Under the pieces are notes generated by a model. It was not told the DNA's origin, searched no databases, and worked only from the letters and a program-made list of their open reading frames with translations. This document shows positions 12,132 to 30,402 of a DNA stretch of 64,000 bases, piece after piece. The position numbers and the translations under genes are program-made. Within the stretch, counting starts at the first letter, position 1. The number at the start of each line of letters is the position of its first letter. Source of the DNA: Mya arenaria. Lineage: Eukaryota; Mollusca; Bivalvia; Myida; Myidae. Where the stretch lies: contig NC_069135.1 of assembly GCF_026914265.1 (NCBI RefSeq), forward strand, positions 35,349,756 to 35,413,755, given 5' to 3'.

Positions 12132-14450
12132 TGTGTACTTTCCAGACTCTCACTTAAGACGAACATCTAAAATGGTAGGGCATCAACATTCTGATGATGT
12201 TGTCATTGTCTTATTCTCATCTAAAAGCTTACTTTGCATTAGTCTGACATCGTTCCAGGCAAGCTCCGGCTAATCGGATAATGTTGCCATTGTATTAAAC
12301 TCTTCTAAATGATAACGTTATAGTAGTTGTCATCTGTTCATGCAGACAAACGTCGGGCAATCGAATAGTGTTAACATAATATTAAACTCTTCTTAAGATT
12401 ATATTGCGAACGTATTATACGTCTGAATTTGACCATGCAAGTTAACTTGAATTGTTAAATTATTTACTTATTATGATTAGTTTTATAACCAGATCCTGTA
12501 GACCTGTTCAACAAACGTTCGACCACTGCTATTTTTTTGTGGACAACATAACAATCACATATTTCATATTTCATTGCAAGTGTTTACAAACTCAAATTAA
12601 AATAGTGCTGGTGTTTGCATTGTTTTCAAACATTATACGTTGCCACGTTTGACAAACTCGAATAAAATACGTGCATGTCTTGTTTGTGTGCAATTTATAT
12701 TTTTTAAAATGCTTACATACATCAATTATTCCACCTTCATGGTATTTTATACAAATATATTGAATTCAAGTGGAAGTGTTATCTTTTTAATGAGATATGT
12801 TGGAAGTAAGAAGTTAAGTTATGAATAAGTAACTTATAATAGAATGTTCTGTTTGTAACTGTATAGTTTTAACGACATTAACGACTTTCCAGTGTCCTTC
12901 CATCGGACCAAATATTCATACAACTCATACGCATAAAATATATTTGAGTTTTATATAATTGAATTTAACTTGTGCAAAACAATGTATCGGCTGTGGAGCT
13001 CGAACCACAAGGAGCTTAATATTAGCTAGACAGGTTGCATACTGTCGGCTTGTAAACTTGATAATGTACACTCCTCAATAATGCAATGCCTTTAAAATCA
13101 TCGGGATCAAAAGAAGCATTTTTAACTTTTCGATTGTTACAAAGGCAAGCGATGTCTAAGTATCAGGTCACCTTAAAACTATAATGTTATTAATTATGTG
13201 ATTTCATATTAGCCTAGTTATTTGTCCGAGGTTAGCTTCATTTGCCTGAGCCCGATATCACCTAATTAATAAGTATTTTATTAATTAACTATTACCATTT
13301 TGGTTAAAAACATTCTTATAACTTACCTTTAGTTCACATTGAAGCCGTAATTATCCATTTTCCATTGATGGTGTCAGTCTGCTTTTCTAGACTTGACTTT
13401 GCTAATTTTGGCATGTATCCTTAAAGTGACATTGCACATATTTATGAATAAAGCACTGTACATTGTAAGGAAGCATGTCTTTTCGTCTTACTTTCGTAAA
13501 TCGTTTGTTAAAACGTCAAATGTTTCACCTTCGTCGTCCATGTTGTTGGTGTATAAAATCATAATAGTAAAATCCACCAACGGGTTAAATACAACTGTAA
13601 TATCAAACCGTACAAAGTGGTTCAATCATTCAATAGGTTCAAGTATTCCAAATAGAGTTATACGAAGCACAAAATTTTCATAACAGTCGGAAAACGGAAA
13701 ACAAAATGGCTACCTTCAAAATATTTCCAGCATATTTCTCATATTAGGCGACTTTCGACAGCCAATGAAAATGGCTTATTTCTCAAATCCTATATTAGGC
13801 GAGTTTTGTAGCCAATAAAAACGGAGGAAACCCATATTAGGCGAGTTTTGTTGATATTGGCCGAGTTTGGTCGATATTGAGCGAGTTCTGGCATATATTG
13901 TCTTCAATTGTCTGGTATTGGTACAGCAATTGTCTCTGTATCACGTCAAATACGTAACAGTTGATTAATAACACGTCGTATAGACATGGTCCACCTGTTA
14001 TATTTGATATAATTACCGGTTTGGAGTCACCCTCCACAAACATGTTAGATATGGGTAATGCAGAACAGTTCATACACTTCTAGCTTACATTTGGTTTGGA
14101 TATTTTATTATTAACAGTATATGATATGTTTTATTTCTTAATTGCAAAACTAATCTCTATAGAAACTGACGAACGCGATTATAGGAGCCGGGCCCCTACT
14201 TGGTGAAACACCGACAGCTTATCGAGAAGAAAAGGCTACGTGGAGGGATTCGTCATGGACCCTTACTCCGAGAGTGACAAAAAACATAGGCATCAAACGG
14301 CACTACAGCAAATCCAGCCTTTCGATAAGACACTGGTATATTAAAATTTTACATAGCACCTCTTCTTATAAATAGCTCAAATAAAACGTTTTACTGAAAA
14401 AATACATTAACATTTTATATTGGCATTCGTCGACAGGTAAAAAAAATCGT
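12131..14450. other. gene-free spacer
   Basis: AT-rich, with no exon I can support. Near 13,741-13,885 a short motif with core ATATTAGGCGAGTTTTG recurs three to five times at about 40-50 bp spacing, in degenerate form. A GC-richer stretch at 14,184-14,340 is open in one plus-strand frame but matches nothing I know. Confidence 0.4.
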
Positions 14451-15923
14451 TCATGCTAGTATTTTTCTTCCTTTATACAATTCAGACTTCGTCGAATATG
14501 TCGAAAGTTCCGGGCAAGGCGCCCAGCATGGTATCCTTTCAACGTTCCATAAACAGCGTCGCTTACAGCAACGTCGTTCTTTCCGTGGAATCCAACGTGT
14601 GCCCAACCAGTGCTAGTGGCGATCTGATATAAATGTGGTGCATGATTACAACTAAGTGACATCTAGGTTAAACTATTTAAAAGGCTAGTTCAGCCTACCT
14701 TCGAGAAGCTAACGCTATCGTACAACATCTGACTAAGCGAGCTAACTCGGGATGATCATGTTCATGTATTATATAACATGCTAACGCTTTATCCGGTATG
14801 GTTAAACGGAGCTTAGAAATTTACCATATTGGCACTCTCTGTAATTCTTTCGATTCGAAACATTTGCCCTGATTTCAATAATATATATGGATGTTCTTCA
14901 ATATTTAGGAATGGATTAGAAATCTCAACATCTGTGTTTCAAACATGGATACTATACATATAAAAATACCTGTACGATTGAGATATGTTTCACACAAGTA
15001 AATGTTGTTTTTGTTTTATCTTACACCGAAGTTGAACAATGTTTCTGTTCCTGTAATGTTTACAAAAAGTCAATTCAATCGGCGTAAATTGGAACATTGC
15101 GTGAAAAACCATATGTCGTGTCATCATTTTGGTGACGATATTTCAAAACAGTTCAACCCACCATACTTAACGCATCGTTATGTTTAGTAAAGCAATACGG
15201 GAACCAATATCTATAAAAACTTAAAAAGCAGTAAAGATAACAAAACAGCAGTGAAAATAATATGATACTTCATTCGCACAATTCAATTTCTTATTAAATT
15301 GAGATTGTTAATGCAAATGAGCGACACATATATCGTCTTCGTGAATAATAAGAACTAACGTTCCTGTTATAAACGAGACACCCAAAAGGTTTCTGCTAGG
15401 CTTCTCAAATTATAAATGAAGAATGACACCACGTTCTAAAGAAGAATTCACAACAAGGGGACAAGCTGTTAAACATTTTGATCGACTTGTTTGTGTGTTA
15501 TCAAACTACAAACTACCAAATAAATTTCAATTTCGTTTTAGGCGCCAATGATTTCTTGATCAGGTTCACATATTTAACATTATTTTTCTTATCTTCAACT
15601 TCACTGTGTACAATACATCAACGGAGGAGCACCGGAACACTCAGAAAAGTTGTACAATTCACTCATTTTTCTGTAAATATTTATTAGAAATCCACACATA
15701 AACGTGCGTGCATTGGCTAAATATGCAATTCGACATTTTTCTTTAAGCATGCATCTGTGGTCATTGATGATTCTCTTTTTGTTATATGACTTGATTTTTG
15801 CTTTATTTGATCTTTATTGTTGATTTAAAACAGTATGCCGCCGACACATAACACATTGGGTTTTCACTATATCTTTGATATCATAAAGATAATATGCATA
15901 ATGACATTTTAACATTACACGTT

Positions 15924-16219
15924 AAAGCTGCACTATCACAGATAAACCGTTTTGACAACTTTTGTATATGTTTTTGTCTTGGAATGAGCCTAATTTTACG
16001 TAAATATCTGCAATCCAGTGATATATGACTGCTGACAAAAAATCAGATCGCAGACTTTCATATTTCTGTTCGAAAATTAATGTTTTATCGCTAAAAGCGT
16101 TACTAACGGTTTAAGAAAAATGCATAAAACATCAATTTTTGAACTTAAATATGAAAATCTGGTGCGTCCCAAGATAAAAAATAGTTGTTAAAACAGTAAA
16201 TCTGTGAGAGTGCCGCTTT
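15924..16219. mobile_element. MITE with about 35-bp terminal inverted repeats
   Basis: The ends are AAAGCTGCACTATCACAG and, inverted, AAAGCGGCACTCTCACAG; pairing continues through a GTTTT(G/A)ACAA block. The element has no coding capacity. The same site is empty in the 3' flanks of C1q genes A (about 200) and B (about 4,988), and filled in the right-arm copy (63,058-63,323). It therefore inserted after the units split and before the arms were made. Confidence 0.8.
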
Positions 16220-16438
16220 GATGTTATTCAGATGAATAAATACAAACTTTGAATGTGTTCACTTAAGACAAATATCAAAACACCTATAAGTTAACTGTAC
16301 ATTACACTTGGGCACTTGTAAACGTAAGTAGGTAGGTACTACCAGATGATCAGAGCCTTACTACAACACTTCAACATATGATACTGTTCGTTATCCTTTA
16401 CGTAATCCACCCTCCCAGCATGTACAATACCCTACTTC

Positions 16439-17310
16439 CTATGGGTATCCATTCACTTTGTGGAGCAAGGCCCCAGAGAAGGAACTTTTACGATAAGAAT
16501 TACTGAAGAACAGGTCGTCTGTACTTCCTGATCGACACTCTATCCACAGTCTCTCGTTCTGCAGCAGGAGAACAACGGCGCTCACCGTCTCACACACGTA
16601 CTCTTGGGATTCATACTTGACACCCTTTACCACAACGACGTCGTTCTCTTTCATGAACGCGTAGTACCAATGCCTAGCTAAATAAAGACAGAAGTGTGCG
16701 GAGAAGAAGTAGACCCCAGAGAAGGGCGCCGTGAAGATTCCTGCCCCACTGTCGTACGCCTCCCCGATATTGAATAGAGGATTGCTGAACACGAGAACCT
16801 GGCCCGTAGCCAGTGACTTGTCCACAATCGTGTGAGCATTGAACGCAACAACAGTGTCTGAAACAGAAATATAATGCAAGATTACTGCACTCGGGGACCT
16901 GGCTTTTAGCCAGTGCCTTGTGCTTTGAACGCGAGGATCTCTTATAGAAAAGTTAATTTACATTTCAGGACTTTGTATTCGTACAGTTGTTTTGAAATTA
17001 AAATAATTTAAAACGAAATAAATTTAGTTTGGAAACGTGAAATACCTGATTTGTTTATGTTTTCAGTAAAATACGTCTGCAGAGCCCCGACCGTCTGCTT
17101 CATAGCATTCATGTCACTTAGACCGGAAGTGACCTGGTTACGCGCCTGCTGCATCTCCTTGTGCATGGCCTCCACATTAAGCTCCATGCGCACCATTTTC
17201 TCGAGCAGTTGCTCCACTAGGGAGAGCCACGACTGCGGCTCCACCGGAAGTGAGGCCGCCAGCCAGACGCCCGCAAACACAACGATCAGCTTTGCAAGTC
17301 TGTAAGCCAT
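16439..17310 (-). CDS. secreted C1q domain-containing protein C
   Basis: Exons 17046-17310 and 16439-16857 (265 + 419 nt) join in phase to give 227 residues. Residues 1 to about 19 are a signal peptide (MAYRLAKLIVVFAGVWLAAS). About residues 27-88 form a short amphipathic helical region (SWLSLVEQLLEKMV, EAMHKEMQQA) that could drive trimer formation. Residues 89-227 are the C1q domain (VVAFNAHT, GVYFFSAHF, SSFSGALLH). A TTTATAA box on minus at 17345-17351 lies about 35 bp upstream of the ATG. An upstream in-frame ATG (MRHFLLC) lies beyond that box, so I prefer this start. Exon 2 carries LARHWYY and QEYVC like gene B, whereas the right-arm counterpart carries SGRGWHF and QAGVC. Predicted role: soluble innate recognition protein; ligand unknown. 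Confidence 0.9.
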
Positions 17311-17344
17311 GTTTTCTCCTTTCAAGATACAGAGCGACTGCCGG

Positions 17345-17351
17345 TTATAAA
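17345..17351 (-). promoter_or_regulatory. TATA box of C1q gene C
   Basis: TTTATAA about 35 bp upstream of the ATG implies a very short 5' UTR. The box is conserved in the right-arm copy and altered to TTGTAA in broken gene A. Confidence 0.5.
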
Positions 17352-18899
17352 GTTCCGAGTTGTCTTCCTGAGCACATAAGCTGAGGCCCATACATAGCAG
17401 GAAGTGCCGCATTTAAGAACTGAGTTGTACATGAGCCAAACATTTTAGCTCTTGAACAGGTCTTTTTTCAGCTTTAGACAAGTAAATGATAGCAATACTG
17501 ACGTGATATACGCAGAGACCATCACTTTAATAAATTGTTCATTTAAGTTTGCTCCAAAAATATAAAAGCTTGATATTCAAAAACGACTCGATGCAGATAT
17601 CAAAATGCAACGTACCGGGCCTCTTCTCTTCGTGTGCGGGTATTTTGCTTATTTTGCCAGGAATCTTTGCACATTAATTTGCCAATCTAGCTAAGGTAAA
17701 TATTTTGTTAAAGTGTTGATTCCAAAGGATAAAAACAGTATGTGAAATTGTGCTCATCAATTTTATAACACATGCTCATGTGTTTATGACTAGATCTATC
17801 TCCTGGTTTTCTGAGTTTTAAAAAATCTCTCACATTTTGCCAGTCATCTCACATTAACAGCAAAAGAAACGTCTCATTCGATCAGACCTTAACGGCTCTG
17901 CATCCCACAACGTGCTTGGGTTAATGTCCCATCAAAATGAGTTAAGGAACTTTGTTTATAGTGTCACAGACAATAAAATACAATTCAAAAGTACAGCACG
18001 GTCAGCGTTTGTTTTTACATTTATAAACAAAATGAACACAAACAAAGAAACTAAACATTGGAAACCGAATTATTCATTGCTATTTTGGCTATTGGGCTTT
18101 CAAAAATGAATGTCGTGCCAGCGACATTGGACATTGGACATACAAAAGTGAAATTACAACAATTATAATAAACAAACTGCGGAAACTCTTGGCATGTGGT
18201 ATTTTAAGGGAAAAGGCAGACGTTCGTAGATAACCCAAAAGCAGAAACCAATTTTCAGTTGATTTTTTTTCGGATTCGGGGCTGGCGTTCCTAGTTAACC
18301 CACAAGCTATAATCAATCTGCTGTATTCTTAAGGTTTTACCAACAAGGGTTAAAAACCTACCTACTGTAGGTTCAGGCGAGGCTAGCGATCCAAGTTTCC
18401 CGCAAGCAGTAACCGATTTGCCATAATTTTAGTGCGGGGCTAGAAGTTTTAGTTTAACCACCACTGCGATTTTTTTCATTTAAATCCCTCCGATAGTTTT
18501 GATGATTTCGTGCTGACAAACTTTGAGGTGACAAAATCCAATATGGCCACCAATATTTTGAATGCAATCGGAAAACTTTTTATGCAGCATAAATTTACTC
18601 AATATGTTAAGTCACTGAGCCAATAAAGAAAAAAGTCCATGCTATCATGTCTTTTACATTACTTGAAAACAAGAATCTCTACGTACACTTTATGTATAGA
18701 TTTTAAGCACCGTAACGCTGTGAAGAATATCAGGTGCACATCATTCCGTTGTAAGTGCACAACATTGCTTGGTACATGTACTTAAAAACGAATGTCGTGT
18801 AAGACACGTTGGTCATTCAAAAATGAAAGTCGTGCGCTGGACAACAATTTATTCTCTGAGGTTTACTTCGACCTGTTCACAAAATGACCGACTCTTTTT

Positions 18900-19100
18900 T
18901 AATATCATGTCCAATGTTGTGCCAGCACGACTTTCACTTTTGAATGTCCAATGCCCCATGTCGTGCTGGCATGACATTCATTTTTGAAAGCCCAATGTCC
19001 AATGTCTTGCCCGGATGACATTCATTTTTGAATGTCCAGTGTCCAATGTCTTGCCAGCACAACTTTCATTTTTGAATGTCCATTGTCAAATGTCGTATGT
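18900..19100. repeat. minisatellite, about 45-bp unit
   Basis: About four tandem units built from TTTTTGAATGTCCA, ATGTC and GCCAGCACGAC in alternating order. A single related unit lies at about 18,106-18,145. The array is present in the right arm at about 60,180-60,370. GACATTGGACATTC-type steps let it fold on itself. Open frames across it are artefacts. Confidence 0.75.
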
Positions 19101-19438
19101 TTAGCTAACTCCACACAGCTACATGCATATGTATAACAAACTTAATATTCGAGCGATACACCTTTTGCTACTTACTACATAATGCATTTATGGAAAATAT
19201 TAATTACTGATAACAATATTGTAACCGTGTATTTACTAGCTGGAAAAGAAAAAAAAGCAATTGATTTGTGAGTGCTAAAACATTTACTGTGATATACTAT
19301 AGTCTCATAAGGTAGAAATACCATGGTTTCTGCACCTCTCTTTCAAATTAAACTCGTTATCCTTTATAAGAACCATTATTTACATCTTTTCATCCTTTAA
19401 ATTTTAGAACAATTGTGTGTTTTTTTGGTTAATCTTAT

Positions 19439-19555
19439 TTGGGAGTAAGAGTGCATCTCATTAAAATCATATCGTGACGTTTACTTCATTTCATTACGTA
19501 ATGAAGCGTGTATTGAGGATCTGATTTTAATGAGATTGGGAGTAAGAGTGCATCT
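19439..19555. repeat. hairpin insertion between 20-bp direct repeats, left arm only
   Basis: TTGGGAGTAAGAGTGCATCT occurs at 19439-19458 and again at 19536-19555. Between them ATCTCATTAAAATCA and TGATTTTAATGAGAT form an inverted pair. The right arm has one copy of the flanking repeat and no insert near 59,820. Confidence 0.75.
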
Positions 19556-21649
19556 TAAATGGAATATGGTCATGTAATTTTTTATTGAAACTACAATCCT
19601 AGTTATAAATTTGGACTGCACATATCAGTTACACGGTAAGTGGTGACCTCGGCTTTGGAGCTCAGAGTATGAATGCTTTGCTCAACATATCTTCCAGTGG
19701 TGTTTTATAATTCTATGAAATCCGAATATAAACCCATCTGTAACAATAGCACACACACAATATTGCAAAGAAACTCGATTGGACTTCATTGACCAACAAA
19801 ACTGCTATTTTTTTTCCTTTATCTTTGAGACGAGAGTACGAAATCACATAATGACAATTATATGCCTGACACGTTGGTCCAATAGTGAACTATAGTTCTG
19901 TGTGTAACATTGTGACTATAAATCATTATTTCAGTACACATGATGGCCACAAATTCTACGCCACCACAAACACCACAGTCTCAATAATACCTCGATTTTC
20001 TGGGCAAAACACTGACGAGAAATTAAAACAAAATCGTACATGTATTTCGTACCTTTATATTTTACATATGAAATAATCATGGTCATTTAACAATGTGCCA
20101 ATATAAACAAACCTCATTTATACAATCACTCAACCATTTCTGAACGGTAGTTTTTTGCGTCATATGATTAAAACTTCATCAAAATCACTGTGAACACCAG
20201 GAAGAGTCGGAATACTCTTAAGAAAAATTAACAAAAAACACTTACTAAAACATTTAAAGTAAAATGATTGAATAAACTAACTCCTTTTATGTATGATTGT
20301 ACAAATGTGAAAGCTGACCAGCTTTTCCCACTATCAATGAACATGTATGCTAGAACATGCACATGATTTTCTGTGTTCTCAATATATGACATGAAAATGG
20401 GAGATAACGTGTTCACAGTGTTGCTCTATATACATAATAATCTATTTTGTTTATCAAAAACATGGTAATATGTATTATAACATTTAATGATTATGCCATA
20501 TAACTGACAAGCCTCGCATTAAAGACCTAGACTTCTATCCAACTACTCATTTTGTAATCAAGAAGTGACCCCTAGCCATATAACTAATGACAATTTAAAT
20601 TTCTACTACTTAAAAGAAAAAGAGAAATGAACACCGATAGTCACCAATTATCTCTCAACAATGACTTCATTTACACATTTAGATGTCTAAGGCCGTATAA
20701 ACTTATTAATTTACAAACTACAAAAAAAAATCGAAAAAAAATCCAAGATGCTAGTATTCGATCAAAAGCCATATCCAAATAATAAAAAATATCACTGTCT
20801 TTTTTAGAATATTTCTCACACAAAGGATAGCTTAAGTAACATATATTTTTCAAGCATTTGAGGGCTGGGAGTTGAGCTGTATAATGGTCAATTAGACCAT
20901 TATGTTGATACAGGAGGCTCTTCTAAGTGTTTTATGGGTTTACTGAGTATTTGTTCAAACTAAGATGTGTTAACATTAAAATATGCATCACTTTAAATAT
21001 GCATGTACATGTATGTACAGAAATCCCCTATATGCATGGGCAGTGTCATAGATTTGAAAAACACACACAACATATCTGTATTTATAAATGATTTTGGTCA
21101 AACTTTTTGAAATTACTCCTTAATTTATTTAAAGCAATAGAAATCGTACGAATAACTGAGGGCTATTCCATTTTAACATAAAACCAATCCTTGGAATTGG
21201 ACTGTTGCATTTAGATTCTTTTTAAAATTGTTGTAGCAAACCTCCCCTTTATATTTATTCTTTGGGATGGGCTGGGTTGTATGTTTAAATCGAATAGCCC
21301 TAAGAGACCCTGATTTAAAAGCATAAAATTACAAATACATGATTGCACATTCCATATTTACAGAGTACAGATTTCAATCGGAGGGAACATTATTTGCTTC
21401 AATTATATCATTTTGGTACTAGAATTTTTTCATGATATGACAAAGTAATATTTCAATAATTTTAAATTTAAATACATGTATATACTCTGTGAATGTTCAA
21501 AGCAGCAATGTCAATAATTATGAATGTCACAAGTTTTTCACGGCAACCTCAACAGAATACTTCACGAGTAGCGTGGAATATTCTACATTTCATTTTTTCA
21601 CATTTTCACAATAACTCTATATCTCTTCAGAAATATTATAAGTAATTCC

Positions 21650-21655
21650 TTTATT
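21650..21655 (-). terminator. Rab7 polyadenylation signal
   Basis: AATAAA on the minus strand, 104 bp past the Rab7 stop codon. It is conserved in the right arm at 57716-57721. Confidence 0.6.
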
Positions 21656-21758
21656 TAATTTATGGACAGATGTCGCTCACAGAACTTTGGTTGTGGTGCC
21701 TCACGAAAGCATGATCACTATTTAAAATCAACAACAACAACAAGTAGTCATTGGCAAA

Positions 21759-26737
<4,979 letters not shown>

Positions 26738-26771
26738 GATTATGTCAACAGATTCTAACTGTCAGCTGCTG

Positions 26772-29700
26772 GAAGAGAAATAACGCTAATTAAGGCTAGT
26801 AGAAATTGTATTCAATTAGTCACGACTACCAACAATGGATGTGCAGTATTATCGATAAACCAATATATTACCATACAGAACAGAAGGGGCAATATTAGGG
26901 ATACCTTCTTTAAATTTCTATTATTTTGGGATAATAATCATTAATGGGTTGTCCTTTAAAATGTATTTTCATAGTTCTTGATAGAAATTTCAACTGCCAG
27001 TTTTGTCAATTCAGCATTTTATTTATGATAACATTGAAACTGTTCTTCCATTACATCAATTTCATAATAAAAACATGTGACATTACAACTACGATTTTTA
27101 ACTACAGTAATGAAAGGGTGCTTCACGGCTTTGACAAAGCTGCATCGATGCATCTAGCATGTGATTGTTGAATATTTGCCCCTGTTTAATTATGTCAAAT
27201 TGCATTATGTAGTAAACTGTACCAAACTTCACAGTAAGAAATTCTTAAAACTGACGCAGAAAGAAAATCCTTCGAACGTTGATCATGAAACATTAGTATT
27301 ATTTAAACAAAACAATATCCTTTTTTATCTTAATTTGAAGGGGTTAATTGAACACACAAATAAACATTTTCTGAATTAACATTTTCTGAATGAATGAATG
27401 TACCAGTACAAATTGTAGTTATTGTCAATACTATAAGTATTAAAAGTATCTTTTGAAAGGGCAGAAACTATAATTGACATCTAAAATACATTTTTAAATA
27501 CCATAACGCATATGGTGGAAAGGTGGAGCTTGAAAGACCCTTGATCTTTGGATTTTTTTATAATAAAGTGTAGAATTTAATGCAAGCCGTAAGGTTGTAT
27601 TCTACGAGGCTTCAAGTGTGATGAAACTGTTTTGAGAGACATCAAGTGACCATAAACAGTCTTATGAACCATTAAGTGTAAAATGCATTGCATATGAAGC
27701 TGATCAATCAGTTGATTATGAGTTAAACATTTTCTATTTATTATTTAGGCTTTATTCTATTATAAAAAAAAATATAAACATTTTCAAACACAAATGTTGT
27801 TATTTACATTCAGCTTATCTGTCAATTGAATTCATAATAAATAGAAGAATCCAAGGGGACAAGTTTTTTTGAAAGTAGAACTAGAGCAGCAAATGTTGCA
27901 GAATATGCTTGCCCTACTTTAAAGGCAACAAGTTTAGGTGATAAATAGTGCATATTATGTTAAAATTAAAGAACAGGCACTGTAAATACATTATGTAAAT
28001 TTGAGTATAATTTAGTTCTGGGTCAAAACGGTTGGTTGTCAAACCTGGTGGAGAGATTTTACCCCTGCATTGCTGAAATATATGTATACTATACAAGGTG
28101 TAGCGATTTTTTTGGTGCAATTTACTGACTTCTAAAGGCAAAAAAAATGTCCATTTTCTCAAAAATTTATATTTTTTTCCCAATTTGATAAGTGCAGATT
28201 ATGTTCATGAATAAAAAAGCAATGAATTTCTTGAAAAATAACCAATATCTAGACAAGACTAACTCTGTCACAGCATAATGTATGCATATTAAGAAGGTGA
28301 AAACATGTATATTTGCCATTATATTTGAAATTTTGTTCTGATTTTGTATTTTTCCCAATATGCACTTTTTTCCCCAATTTGCAAGGCACAGGCAGTATAA
28401 ATTTTTCAATAAAGGGGTGAATTTTTCCAAGTAGATTTTTCGCATGATAATCTTCTAAACCTACCAACAACATATTTTTTTCAATTTTCAGTAGCCGGCT
28501 AATCCTAAAATTGCTAATAAAAAGAACTGCAATTTACTTAACGCTTTCATGTCTTGACCTACCATTGTTGGACTACTCACTAGAAAAATGTTGATGCAAC
28601 TAGTAGGCGCGATATCAATGATAGTCCTGTTTTTTTCTGCTCATTTGCACTATCAGTCTACAGGTTTTTAATCCAATGAAACAACAAAGAAAAAATGTCC
28701 ACTGTTAAGGCATTATATTACGCGATGATTTATCATAATCAAAATAAGTTTTGGTGCTTAGAGGTTATTATGCCTTGCCTGCTAATTAGCAGTTCATACA
28801 TACATGTGGTAGATAACAGGAGACGTTACAAAACAATTGTCATATAACAAACATCAAAATTCGCTGATCATTACATGAAACTGTGCTGCGTGCCTAGATA
28901 GATCTGTTGTTACGGTTTCAAACTTAACTTAAGAAGAACACAAAGACAATTGTTGATTTTAAAGGCTAAATCTACAATGCAAAATATTTGGGTATGGTTC
29001 CTGGCCCGGCCTTTCAATTCAATATTGAAATGGCTTAACACAAATATTCTTGCTTTGTTAAAAAAACCTGAACAACTTTATTTGCATTCAACAACTAAAC
29101 AATTTGTGCGCATCTTCTTAATCATAGAGAAACCTTGATCAATATTTTCCATTTTCACAATTTTTTGTGTTTGTTACTTCCAGTAAATTATAGGAGAAGT
29201 TGTTTATATACATTTTTTATTCTAGGTTGACAGCCTTGGACTGATTGTGTTTCTAAATATATATAAATTTTAACCTTGATTTTTAATGGTGTGAGGCAAC
29301 AAAAACAAACATGCCTATTGCGAGCGTTTTTGCAGTATTTATATATCACAGTCATTGAAATTAGACTTTTGGATGAACAAGCCCGAATTTTTATACTATT
29401 GCATGGAATCATATTTTTAAACAAGCCCTGCTATATAAAATTCAGAATTTAGCAAGCCCGGAAGACATTTTACCAGCCCAGGGCTTTCGGGCTTGTGCTA
29501 ATTTCAACAACTGATTTCAGCATTGAAATCAGCAGAAAAATGGCCTTCGTGTGGTCTAGTATCCTTGGCTGTCAAACTGTATAATTTTCACCAAAACATA
29601 CCACAAATATCTCATTTTACTGAGAATGAGAGTCTGAATAGTAGTTAATTCCGATTGATAAAAAGACATTAATCGGAACTGCTTCTCACTTATGGTAGAT

Positions 29701-30400
29701 TTGCCTTATTGATAACCGCCTTGGCGCAAGCTTCATATTGTCATTGATTTTAAAAACAAACAATAACGTTGACGATAAAGTACTCTAATTTAAGAAACTG
29801 TAAGTAAGGCTCCTACACTTACAAATTTTTGTAAACGTGTACATGGGACATTAAAAAAGGGTGACAAAATGGTCATAATTCAATATAAAAATATAAAAAT
29901 ATAAAGAGTTACACCTATTTTGCCCTATGCCCATGATTTTTTTTATGTGTCTGTAATGATGTTAGGTCATTATTTTAATCAGAATCAGTGAAAGACATGA
30001 ATTACCTGAAAAAGTAACTGTCACAAAATGTTGACAATATAAATTAAAAAACAGTCCAAATTACAACGTAAAGAAAAACAACAACATTGGTAAAAAAGGC
30101 AGAAGAAAAATGTCAGATCAAAGTCAAACTAACGAAGAGTGTTTGTTTCATCCTGTTTTTTTCCAATCAAGACATGCCTTTTGAAGAAAAACAGTTGACT
30201 TGATCTAATAACATGTCATGATTAGATCAGCTGATTTGTCACCATTTCTTGATTTTCTACGTTTTTTAAAACAGACAAAAACACTTTCAAAACATAACAA
30301 AACACAGACAACCATTCATTTCAGCGTTTTGAACAAACCGTATACATAGTAAAATATAAGTTTTCATTGATGAAAAGGTTTCAAACCTTAAATGGTATGT
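26772..30400. other. probable first intron of Rab7, no coding sequence
   Basis: AT-rich with one hAT-like MITE at 29,351-29,512. If the Rab7 first exon is noncoding and lies near 30.41-30.53 kb, this whole stretch is its first intron. No other exon could be supported on either strand. Confidence 0.45.
29351..29512. mobile_element. hAT-like MITE, copy 1
   Basis: Ends CAGTCATTGAAATTAG and the inverted CTAATTTCAACAACTG. The body repeats AACAAGCC(C/T) and AGCAAGCCC. A second copy in opposite orientation lies at 49,502-49,665. CAGTNNTTGAAAT-type ends are common in small hAT-derived elements. Confidence 0.6.
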
Positions 30401-30402
30401 AT

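Larger units (their letters stand above)
17352..21640. other. C1q gene C to Rab7 interval, no gene seen
   Basis: AT-rich 5' flank of C1q gene C and 3' flank of Rab7, all inside the left arm. It holds a minisatellite (18.9-19.1 kb) and an arm-specific hairpin insertion (19,439-19,555). The short open frames are not supported by splice sites or homology, and several are broken in the other arm. Confidence 0.5.

Noticed and set aside
11942-12273. Long Leu-Ser and Arg-Glu open frames
   Set aside because: They are translations of the (GA)n microsatellite, not proteins.
14184-14340. Open GC-richer plus-strand frame
   Set aside because: No homology that I recognise, no clear splice sites, and no conserved copy in the other units.
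17311-17412. Upstream start MRHFLLC for C1q gene C
   Set aside because: It lies upstream of the TATA box and would bury the signal peptide.
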